From NCBI RefSeq assembly GCF_002305855.1, contig NZ_CP022163.1, forward strand, positions 2,356,292 through 2,420,291: a stretch of 64,000 nucleotides of DNA, written 5' to 3'. A model generated the notes under the pieces. The model saw nothing but the letters and a program-made list of their open reading frames with translations, searched no databases and was not told where the DNA came from. Made by a program: the position numbers and the translations under genes. The DNA comes from Melittangium boletus DSM 14713 (GTDB taxonomy: Bacteria; Myxococcota; Myxococcia; Myxococcales; Myxococcaceae). Shown here one piece after another: positions 1 through 8,286 of the stretch; the first letter of the stretch is position 1; each line of letters opens with the position of its first letter.

Positions 1-1127
1 CGTTGTCCTCGCCGCCCTTGCCCACCCAGATGCGCTGGCCTCCATGCCCCACGTACTCCTTGAAGGGCCGGGCCTCAGGCGGGCCGTCCGCTCCGGCCGA
101 CTGCTGCAACACCTCCACCTGCGCGAGCAGCGAGGCCTCGTCCATCTCCTCCACCTGGCGCAGCGCCTCCCGCGCATGCGCCACCTCGCGCGCCAGCTCC
201 GCCTCCCGCTGCCGCGCATGCTCCACACCCCGGAGCAGCCGCCGGTACTGGTGGAAGTGCCACTCCACTTCCTCCTTGGGCGTGCGCCTGGGGTCCAACG
301 TCACGCGCACTTCCTCCATCCCGGACTCGGTGTACGCGGTGAGCACCACCTCGGTGGCTCCCCGCTTGAGCTGGTAGAGGTTCTGCGTGAGCAGCTCGCC
401 CAGCTCCCGGTGACGCTCGGCCTCCGCGCCCCGCGCCGCCTCCGCTCGCACCTTCTCCAGCGTCCGCCCCGAGCGCTTGAGCCGGGCCCGGTACGGCAGC
501 GCCAGGCGCCGACGGATGATCTCCGCGCGGCTCGCCTTGTCCTTGGGACCGAGCAGCCGCTCGGCCGCCTCCGCCAGGGGCAGGAAGTCCCCCGGCTCGG
601 GCACCAGCCGGGAAGGCTGAGCACGCGCTCGGGCGCCCGCCTCGGGGGACAGGGGCTCTGGCGGCATCCACGCGCCCCCTGGGTGCAGAGCGCGCCGCTG
701 GGCGAGGCCCTCGCCCGAGAGCATCAGGACGCGAAGGGAGTCCGCCGCCAGCAGCACGAGGCCACCTGGCGAGCCCAGCTCCAGCACGAGGCGCCGCCGC
801 GACTCGTCGCTCTGGAGGTGCAGCGTCACCTCGCGCCCGGCCTCCGACCAGGAGACGCCCGCGAGCTTGAGGCCCACCAGTTCCTGGCGCAGCCAGCGCT
901 GGAAGGGGGCCGGCTCTCCCGGCGTGGGGAAGCGATCAGCGGCCACGGAGAGCCGGGCGAGCTCGCCTTCCGCGCACAAGCACAGGAGCACGGAGCGCCC
1001 GGGCACCCGGAGCTCCAGGTAGACGAGGCGCGGCAGGGGACACCACGCCTTCTGCACCACCGCGCCCGTCAGCCGCGCGGAGACCTCCGCCACCACCTGC
1101 TCCAACTCCGAGGGACGCAGAGCCACC
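1..1127 (-). CDS. NFACT (RqcH/Rqc2/FbpA-like) protein, 3'-truncated by the window edge, with an apparent frameshift
   Basis: NFACT proteins bind tRNA and stalled 60S/50S ribosomal complexes; bacterial RqcH adds alanine tails in ribosome rescue. The GTG start at 1127 has a GGAGGA ribosome site just upstream. After about 16 codons (start ALRPSELEQVVAEVS) the frame must shift by one base at about 1078-1082 (a GGG run on the + strand) to continue as ARLTGAVVQK, the conserved NFACT-N opening, and then stays open to the edge. The middle is a long charged coiled-coil-like region, and the last residues visible (EYVGHGGQRIWVGKGGEDN) are the beginning of the NFACT-R RNA-binding domain. About 375 residues are visible. 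The family call is firm. Whether the shift is a sequencing error, a real mutation, or a sign of a downstream start is open. Confidence 0.72.
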
Positions 1128-1144
1128 TCAGTCCTCCTCCGGCG

Positions 1145-1187
1145 CTAAAAACACGAACGGCCCGGCGGAGAATCCGCCGAGCCGTTC
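1145..1187 (-). terminator. Rho-independent terminator of the histone-like gene
   Basis: A near-perfect stem (GAACGGC / GCCGTTC outside, CGGCGGA / TCCGCCG inside, 1155-1187) is followed on the minus strand by GTGTTTTT. It sits between the histone-like gene and the NFACT gene, both on the minus strand, so it ends the former. Confidence 0.75.
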
Positions 1188-1214
1188 AAACTGCTCGAAA
1201 TCCGGGGGCTACGT

Positions 1215-1442
1215 CTAGCCCTCGTCCTCGGCGGGGGCGGCCTCGGAGGGCGCCTTCGCCGTGCGCTTGCGGGCCGGAGCCTTGCGAGCGGTCTTCTTGG
1301 CGGTGGCCTTCTTCGCCGTCGTCTTGCCGGCCGCCTTCTTCGCGGTGCGGGGAGCGGCGCTCTTGCGGGTGGTCTTCTTCGCGGCGGTCTTCGCGGTCTT
1401 CTTCGTCGCCGGCTTCTTCGCGGTCTTCTTCTTCGCGGCCAT
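1215..1442 (-). CDS. Lysine/alanine-rich histone H1-like DNA-binding protein
   Basis: A 75-residue, very basic protein built almost entirely of short Lys-Lys/Ala/Thr repeats (AAKKKTAKK, TAKKPATKK, RKAPARKR) with a short acidic tail (AAPAEDEG). Such proteins resemble the C-terminal tail of eukaryotic histone H1 and bacterial AlgP/Hc1-like proteins, which coat DNA without a folded domain. There are no other domains. The ATG at 1442 has a GGAGG site 9 bases upstream, and a strong terminator follows. Single-gene transcription unit. The role as a nucleoid protein is inferred from composition only. Confidence 0.8.
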   Translation of the reverse strand: MAAKKKTAKKPATKKTAKTAAKKTTRKSAAPRTAKKAAGKTTAKKATAKKTARKAPARKRTAKAPSEAAPAEDEG

Positions 1443-1752
1443 CTAAAGCCTCCGTTTGTTACCGCCACTCGCTAGGAGTGGGGCCTGCACTCGCATGGGA
1501 GTGCTTGTGGTGAAGAGTAGAGATGCCTTGCCAGTGTGTCAACGCATGGTGATGTAGTGCAACGCGTGGCGTGCCGATTTTTCGGCATCGCGCGCGTTCG
1601 GAACGCCCAAAACGGGGGAATGGGCGCGGGAAGCGTGCGATCCGGAGCCGAATTCTCGGCCCTCGCCGTTCTTCAGGCCTGTAGCGGAGTGGAACTCCCG
1701 CGCGATTCGCGTGCGGCCCCATGCGCGCATGGGCCTAGTGTGCGCGCTCGCG
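1443..1752. promoter_or_regulatory. Divergent intergenic region between histone-like and beta-glucosidase genes
   Basis: 310 bases without a gene, bounded by two divergent starts. Next to the histone-like start lie two consecutive small hairpins, 1465-1481 (CCACTC-5-GAGTGG) and 1487-1504 (GCACTC-6-GAGTGC), which would fall in that gene's 5' leader. A further short inverted repeat (GCCGATTTTTCGGC) lies near 1570-1590. I could not identify a convincing sigma-factor consensus. Confidence 0.5.
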
Positions 1753-3057
1753 ATGAGTGCTCACGAGAAGACCTTTCCCCCCGACTTCACCTTCGGCGTC
1801 GCCACTTCCTCGTACCAGGTGGAGGGCGGCATCGAGAACGACTGGGCCGAGTGGGAGCGGGCCGGACGGCTGAAGGAGCCGCACGCGCGCTGCGGGCGCG
1901 CGGTGGACCACTGGAACCGCTACGAGGAGGACTACGGCCTGGCGCTGGACGTGGGCGCCACGGCCTTCCGCATGTCCCTGGAGTGGGCCCGCATCGAGCC
2001 GGAGCGCGGACGCATCGACGGCGGCGCGCTCAATGCCTACCGCGAGCGGCTCTCGCGGATGAAGGCCCGCGGCCTGCGCCCGGTGGTGACGCTCCACCAC
2101 TTCACCCACCCCTCCTGGTTCCACCGCGAGACGCCCTGGCACCTGCCCCAGAGCGTGGACGCCTTCCGCGCGTACGCGCGCGCCTGCGCGCCTCTTCTCG
2201 CGGGGTTGGACGCACTCGTCATCTCGCTCAACGAGCCCATGGTGCTGCTGCTCGGCGGGTACCTGCAGGGCCTGATGCCGCCGGGCGTCACCGACGGGCC
2301 CAAGACGATGGCGGCGCTCGCCAACATGGTGCGCGCCCACGTGGCCGCGCGCGAGGAGCTGCTGGCGGTGCTCGGCCGGGTGGAGATCGGCATCTCCCAG
2401 AACATGCTCTGCTTCGCGCCCGACCGGGCCTGGCACCCCCTGGACCGGGCCCTCGTGCGGCTGGGCGCCCAGGCGTACAACCACGCCTTCCACGAGGCCC
2501 TGGTGTCCGGGAAGCTCCGGGTGAACATGCCCGGCATCGGCTCGGCGCGCGAGGACATCCCCGGCGCCCGGGGCTCCTGCGACTTCATCGGGATGAACTA
2601 CTACACGCGCGCCCACCTGCGCTTCCTGCCGCGCGCCCCCTTCCTGTCCTTCCAGTACCGGGATCCCCGGGGCCGGGGCTTCACGGACATCGGCTGGGAG
2701 CTGTGGCCCGAGGGCTTCGGGCAGGTGCTGCGCGAGCTCAAGCGCTACGGGCTGCCCGTGTGGGTGACGGAGAACGGCATGGACGACCGCGGAGGCGAGC
2801 GCCGTCCGGCCTACATCCATGATCACCTGAGCCAGGTGCTCACCGCGCGCGCCGAGGGCGTGGACGTGCGCGGTTACCTCTATTGGAGCCTCCTGGACAA
2901 CTTCGAGTGGCTCGAGGGCTGGGGGCCGCGCTTCGGCCTGTACCACGTGGACTTCGACACGCTCGAGCGCCGCGCCACCCCGGCCTGCCACTACTACAAG
3001 GAGGTGGCGACCACGCGGCGCCTGCCTCCGGTGATTCAGCCCAGCGCGGCGCGGTAG
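1753..3057 (+). CDS. GH1 family beta-glucosidase
   Basis: Retaining beta-glycosidase of glycoside hydrolase family 1, releasing glucose (or a similar sugar) from beta-linked oligosaccharides. The 434-residue chain shows the family's FTFGVATSSYQVEG opening, the acid/base glutamate in the NEP motif (about residue 161) and the nucleophile in TENG (about residue 340), plus NYYTR and the C-terminal WSLLDNFEW. Length is normal. I chose the ATG at 1753 because the conserved sequence begins directly after it; in-frame starts at 1711 and 1729 would add only non-conserved residues. There is no signal peptide, so it is probably cytoplasmic. Its 3' end overlaps the convergent Dus gene by 22 bases. It may act on cello-oligosaccharides from the GH6 enzymes in this window, but that is inference. 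Confidence 0.93.
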   Translation: MSAHEKTFPPDFTFGVATSSYQVEGGIENDWAEWERAGRLKEPHARCGRAVDHWNRYEEDYGLALDVGATAFRMSLEWARIEPERGRIDGGALNAYRERLSRMKARGLRPVVTLHHFTHPSWFHRETPWHLPQSVDAFRAYARACAPLLAGLDALVISLNEPMVLLLGGYLQGLMPPGVTDGPKTMAALANMVRAHVAAREELLAVLGRVEIGISQNMLCFAPDRAWHPLDRALVRLGAQAYNHAFHEALVSGKLRVNMPGIGSAREDIPGARGSCDFIGMNYYTRAHLRFLPRAPFLSFQYRDPRGRGFTDIGWELWPEGFGQVLRELKRYGLPVWVTENGMDDRGGERRPAYIHDHLSQVLTARAEGVDVRGYLYWSLLDNFEWLEGWGPRFGLYHVDFDTLERRATPACHYYKEVATTRRLPPVIQPSAAR

Positions 3058-4049
3058 TCCACGTCCTGCTCCTCGCTCGGCCCCTGGGGATCGGCGCGCG
3101 CGGCGGCGAAGAAACGGCGGACGGCGTCGCGCACCTCGTCGGCCGAGTCGAGCTGGTTGACCTCGGCGCGGAAGACGGCGGCGCCCCGCAGGCCGTGGCC
3201 GTACCAGGCCAGGTGCTTGCGGAAGGTGCGCACCGCGGACAGGGGCTCGCCCATGAATTCCATGTGGGCCTCGAAGTGACGCAGCACCCCCTCGCAGCGC
3301 TCCTCGGGCTCCGGGGACGGGCCCCCCAGGAGCTCCCGGAAGAGCCAGGGGTTGCCGAGCGCCCCGCGGCCAATCATCACGAAGTCACAGCCCGTGGTCT
3401 CGCGCATGCGGTGCGCGTCCGCGCACGTCTTCACGTCGCCGTTGCCGATGACGCACTGGTCCGGGAAATGGTGCTTGATGTCGGCGATGACGCGCCAGTC
3501 CGCCTGGCCCGTGTAGGCCTGGGCGCGGGTGCGCGGGTGCACGGCGAGCGCGGCGCACCCCGCCTCGAAGAGCACGCTGGCCATGCGCAGGTAGTTGCGC
3601 TGATTCGCGTCCCACCCCGAGCGGATCTTGCAGGTGACGGGCAGACCCGTGGCCGCGCGGACGTCGCGCACGAGGGTGGCGGCCCGCTCCGGATCGCACA
3701 GCAGGGCGCTGCCCGCGCCGTTCTTGGTGATCTTCTTCACCGGGCAGCCCATGTTGATGTCGATGATCTGCGCCCCATGGCTCTTGCCGATGACGGCCGC
3801 GCGCGCCATGGCCTCGGGGTCTCCGCCATAGAGCTGCAGGCTGTAGGGCCGCTCCACCGCCGGGTCGAAGCGCAGGTACTTCAGGGTGCGCTGATTGATG
3901 CGCATCAACCCCTGGGAGCTCACGAGCTCCGTTGGACAGAGCGCCGCGCCCAGCTGGAAGGCGATGACACGGAAGGGCATCTCGCTCACGCCCGCCATGG
4001 GCGCGAGGATGAAGGGGTTGGGCAGGGTGTAGGGACCGATTCGAAGCAT
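3036..4049 (-). CDS. dusB: tRNA-dihydrouridine synthase, DusB type
   Basis: FMN- and NADPH-dependent enzyme that reduces uridines in the tRNA D-loop. The 337-residue protein begins with the typical ILAPMAGVSEMPFR barrel strand, has the catalytic cysteine in NMGCPVKK (about Cys102), the basic VHPRTRAQ.Y.G.ADW segment, and the phosphate-binding MIGRGALGNPW. Length and motif order match DusB/Dus family members. The ATG at 4049 lies directly before the conserved RIGPYTLPNP. Monocistronic; it overlaps the GH1 gene tail to tail. Confidence 0.93.
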   Translation of the reverse strand: MLRIGPYTLPNPFILAPMAGVSEMPFRVIAFQLGAALCPTELVSSQGLMRINQRTLKYLRFDPAVERPYSLQLYGGDPEAMARAAVIGKSHGAQIIDINMGCPVKKITKNGAGSALLCDPERAATLVRDVRAATGLPVTCKIRSGWDANQRNYLRMASVLFEAGCAALAVHPRTRAQAYTGQADWRVIADIKHHFPDQCVIGNGDVKTCADAHRMRETTGCDFVMIGRGALGNPWLFRELLGGPSPEPEERCEGVLRHFEAHMEFMGEPLSAVRTFRKHLAWYGHGLRGAAVFRAEVNQLDSADEVRDAVRRFFAAARADPQGPSEEQDVDYRAALG

Positions 4050-4139
4050 GGGCGCGGGAAACCTAGCGGATTAGCTGGATTGTTCCAGTCCGAGGGCACT
4101 TGCCTGCGCGACCGATCTCCTTTGGTTAAGGTCGGCCCC

Positions 4140-5573
4140 ATGCTGCGCTTCCGCCTCGGAGACATCCCCGTCGAGGTCCGCTTTTCCCACCTGCTCTTCT
4201 CCGCGCTCCTGAGCACGTTGATGGTGCGGGACATGCCGGTGCTCGAGCCGGGAGTCTGGCCCTACGTCCAGCTCCAGGACATGAGCGATCCCGCGTATGG
4301 CCGCACCGCGCTGCTCGTGGCGCTCGGGTGGATGGGTCTCATCTCCAGCGCGGTGCTCGTCCATGAGCTGGGGCACGCGCTGATGCTCCGGGCCTTCGGC
4401 TACCGGCCGAGCGTCCGGCTGCTCTGGTTGGGTGGCCACACCCAGCCCATGGCCCCCGCCACCCTGCGCTGGTACCAGCACGCGCTGTTCACCGCGGGCG
4501 GACCCCTGGCCGGCTTCGTCCTGGCGCTCGTGGCCCTGGGGCTGTGGCGCTTCGGCGTGGCACCCGACGCCCATGCCGCCCGCTTCCTGCTCGGCTGGTG
4601 CTTCGTCATCAATCTCTTCTGGACGCTCTTCAACCTCATCCCCGTCCCCACCCTGGATGGGGGCACGCTGCTGACGACCCTCGCCACGCGCTTCTTCGGC
4701 AAGGCGGGCTTCATCGGCGCACAGGGCGCGGCGCTCGTGCTGTGCGTGGCGCTCGTGGCCTATGGCGCCCAGCGCGCGCCCGTGCTCGGACTGCTCTTCG
4801 GCCTCTATGGCCTGCAGGCCCTGCGGCTCTTCCTCGCCGCCGCGCGGGGCCAGTTGCAGGTGCAGCCGGGAATCGTCCCCTCGCCCCTCGCGGAGGAGCT
4901 GCGCCAGGCCCGCAGGGCATTGGAGGACGGGCGACTGGACGAGGCTCGCGAGCGGGGCAAGAACCTGCTGGAGGCCAAGGACGCCACCCAGGAACTCGCC
5001 GCGCGCACCCACCACCTGCTCGGATGGGTGGCCCTCAAGGAGGGCCAGGGACGCACCGCCCTGGACCACTTCTCCCAGGCCCGGCGCCAACCGGTGGAGA
5101 CACACGCGCTGGCGGCCGCCTTCTCGCTCCTGGGCGACGAGCCCCGCGCGCTCGCCCTCTGGGAGCTGGCCTGGCGGGAGACGAAACACCCCACCGTGCT
5201 GCACGAGTACGCGGGCTCGCTCATCCGCGCCGAGCGCGTGCACAACGCGCTCAAGCTGCCCGGCGTGCAGCCCGAGGCGGCCTTCCTGTGCGCTGGCCGG
5301 ACGCTCTTCACCCGGGGCGCCTACTCGGAGGCGGCGGCGATCTCCGAGGCGGGACTCGCGCACGCGCCAGCGGCCCGCCTGGCCTATGACGCCGCGTGTG
5401 CACATGCCCGGGCGCGTCATCCCCACGACGCGGTGCGCATGTTGCGGCGCGCCACCGAGCTGGGATTCCAGGACGCCCCCTACGCGGCGTCGGATGAGGA
5501 TCTCGCCACGCTCCACGGGCATCCGGAATTCGAAACCTGGTTGGAAGCGCTGCGGAAATCTCCGGAGCCCTGA
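4140..5573 (+). CDS. M50 (site-2-protease-like) membrane metalloprotease with C-terminal TPR region
   Basis: The 477-residue protein has a multi-spanning N-terminal half with the zinc motif HELGH (about residues 75-79) and the third ligand in NLIPVPTLDGG (about Asp173), as in S2P/SpoIVFB-type intramembrane proteases. The C-terminal half (about residues 250-470) is soluble and helical, reads as tetratricopeptide-like repeats (AREALEDGRLDEAR, LKEGQGRTALDHF), and ends with a sequence typical of TPR 'TPR end-of-group' domains. The ATG at 4140 opens with MLRFRLGDIPVEVRFSHL, the usual start for this group. The substrate is unknown. The TPR tail suggests partner recruitment on the cytoplasmic face. 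Confidence 0.85.
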   Translation: MLRFRLGDIPVEVRFSHLLFSALLSTLMVRDMPVLEPGVWPYVQLQDMSDPAYGRTALLVALGWMGLISSAVLVHELGHALMLRAFGYRPSVRLLWLGGHTQPMAPATLRWYQHALFTAGGPLAGFVLALVALGLWRFGVAPDAHAARFLLGWCFVINLFWTLFNLIPVPTLDGGTLLTTLATRFFGKAGFIGAQGAALVLCVALVAYGAQRAPVLGLLFGLYGLQALRLFLAAARGQLQVQPGIVPSPLAEELRQARRALEDGRLDEARERGKNLLEAKDATQELAARTHHLLGWVALKEGQGRTALDHFSQARRQPVETHALAAAFSLLGDEPRALALWELAWRETKHPTVLHEYAGSLIRAERVHNALKLPGVQPEAAFLCAGRTLFTRGAYSEAAAISEAGLAHAPAARLAYDAACAHARARHPHDAVRMLRRATELGFQDAPYAASDEDLATLHGHPEFETWLEALRKSPEP

Positions 5574-5654
5574 CACGGCCATGACACGGGGAGGTGTTGA
5601 TGCGGAACGAGACCGGGCACCTCCTGGCCCGGCCCGCTTCCGCACGAGGCTTCC

Positions 5655-6686
<1,032 letters not shown>

Positions 6687-6721
6687 AGGATACGTGCCGT
6701 CCAAAGCGGCCGGATTAGAGT

Positions 6722-6760
6722 GGCGGCACCTCGGGATTCCCGACGTGCCGCCCTTTTTTC
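6722..6760 (+). terminator. Rho-independent terminator after the desaturase
   Basis: Stem GGCGGCAC (6722-6729) pairs with GTGCCGCC (6745-6752), with an inner TCGGG/CCCGA pair, followed by a run of six T (6754-6759). It touches the putative GTG start of the next gene. Confidence 0.88.
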
Positions 6761-7366
6761 GTGAAACCACCCTCCTCGCCCGCGCGTACCGCCGAGACAC
6801 CGGCCCCCTCCACCTCCGCCGGTGAATCGGACGAGATGCTGATGGAGCGATTCCGCCTGGGTGATGCACGCGCCTTCGATGCCCTCTTCCAGCGCTACGC
6901 GCGGCCCATCCACGGCTACCTGATGCGGCTGACGGGCCAGCGCGCCGCGGCCGAGGACCTGTCCCAGCAGACCTTCCTGTCGCTCGTGCAGGCACGTGGG
7001 CGTTTCCAACAGGGCTCACGGGTGAAGCCCTGGCTGTACGCCATCGCCACCAACGCGGCGCATGACTGGCGGCGGCGCAAACGCCCCGAGGAACTCACGG
7101 ACGAGGGAGAATTGCCCACCCAGGTGGCCTCCGAGCAGGGCGGTCCCCGGGACGTGGGCCTCGAGCGCACCGTTCAGCGGGCACTCGCCCAGCTCCCCGA
7201 GGGCCAGCGCATCCCCATCGTCCTGCATCGCTTCGAGGGGATGGGGTTCGCGGAGATCGCCGAGTCGATGGGGCTGACGGAGACCGCGGTGAAGGTCCGC
7301 GCCCACCGCGGCTACGCACGGTTGCGGGAATTGCTCGCCGCCCTTCAAGAGGAAACGAACGGATGA
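6761..7366 (+). CDS. ECF-type RNA polymerase sigma factor
   Basis: A 201-residue sigma-70 family protein with region 2 (MERFRLGDARAFDALFQRY through QQTFLSLVQARGRF and WLYAIATNAAHDWRRR) and region 4 (LPEGQRIPIVLHRFEGMGFAEIAESMGLTETAVK). It directs RNA polymerase to a specific regulon and is co-transcribed with its membrane partner, the ATG of which overlaps this stop codon (ATGA). The GTG at 6761 lies directly against a strong terminator, leaving no room for a ribosome site. Translation may begin at ATG 6836 or at another codon between them, or the mRNA may be leaderless. Confidence 0.9.
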   Translation: MKPPSSPARTAETPAPSTSAGESDEMLMERFRLGDARAFDALFQRYARPIHGYLMRLTGQRAAAEDLSQQTFLSLVQARGRFQQGSRVKPWLYAIATNAAHDWRRRKRPEELTDEGELPTQVASEQGGPRDVGLERTVQRALAQLPEGQRIPIVLHRFEGMGFAEIAESMGLTETAVKVRAHRGYARLRELLAALQEETNG

Positions 7367-8145
7367 GCCCCGACTGCCTGCGCGTCCTGGAGTACCTGGA
7401 GGCCCCCCTTCCGCCGGAGCTCGCGGCCCACCGGGACACCTGCGCGGAGTGCCAGGCGCTCCTCGCGGGCTTCTCCTCCCTGGATGGCTCCCTCGCCGCC
7501 GAGCCTCCGCCCGCCGTCCCCCCCGCCCTGGAGCGGGCCCGGACTCGAGCCCTCGAGGAGCTGGCCGCCCATCCCGTGGCCCGCCCCTGGTGGCACGAGG
7601 CGCTGCGCCTGCTCGGCGTGAGCCTCGGGGTGATCGTGCTCGTCGCCCTGGGCTCCTGGTACGCGGGAAGGCTGCTCAACACCGCGCCCCCCGCGGTGAT
7701 GCTCGGACTGACGGTGCTCGTGCTGCTGGCCATGGGCGCGGGCACCCTCGTGGCGCTCAGCCCCACCCGGAGACTCGGCGCGGCGGGCGTGGCCGTGGCC
7801 CTGGGCGCGGCCGGTGTGACCGCCGCCATGCTGCTGGGCGGCTCCGGGGTCAAGGTTCACGGCTTCCTCGAGGGGTGCCTCGGGTGTGTTCGGACGGGCG
7901 TGCTGGTGTCGGCCCTGCCCGTCCTCCTGGCCCTGAACGCGCTGCGGCGCCTCGCCTTCCAGACGGTCCGAGCGATGGCCGCGGGACTGTCCGCGGGCGC
8001 GGTGGGCCTCGTCCTCGTGCACCTCCGCTGTCCCGAGGGAGGCGTCGCCCACCTGGCGGTCTCCCATGTAGGACCCTGGCTCCTCATGGGAGCGCTGGTC
8101 CCCTGGGTGCGCTCCCAGCTGCGGACCCGGGTTCACGCTCCGTAA
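7363..8145 (+). CDS. NrsF-like (DUF1109) membrane anti-sigma factor
   Basis: A 260-residue protein with a short N-terminal cytoplasmic part holding a zinc-binding-like HRDTCAECQ motif (as in zf-HC2 anti-sigma domains) and six predicted hydrophobic segments, the arrangement of NrsF-type anti-sigma factors. It overlaps the ECF sigma gene by four bases, which implies translational coupling and a sigma/anti-sigma pair. By analogy with NrsF systems it should hold the sigma factor at the membrane until a stress signal arrives. The signal cannot be read from sequence. The combination of an HC2-like motif and a DUF1109-like body is my assignment from pattern. Confidence 0.75.
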   Translation: MSPDCLRVLEYLEAPLPPELAAHRDTCAECQALLAGFSSLDGSLAAEPPPAVPPALERARTRALEELAAHPVARPWWHEALRLLGVSLGVIVLVALGSWYAGRLLNTAPPAVMLGLTVLVLLAMGAGTLVALSPTRRLGAAGVAVALGAAGVTAAMLLGGSGVKVHGFLEGCLGCVRTGVLVSALPVLLALNALRRLAFQTVRAMAAGLSAGAVGLVLVHLRCPEGGVAHLAVSHVGPWLLMGALVPWVRSQLRTRVHAP

Positions 8146-8286
8146 ACACGGGTATTCCCGGTATTGGAGCGTCCCTCGGGGCGGGCAGGGGTCCCTCCAG
8201 GGATGCCAGCCAGTGCACGGGCGGCAATCCATGCCACTCAAACAACCTTGAAACCGGCGGGTGTCGGTCGTTTATTAGGGACACCA

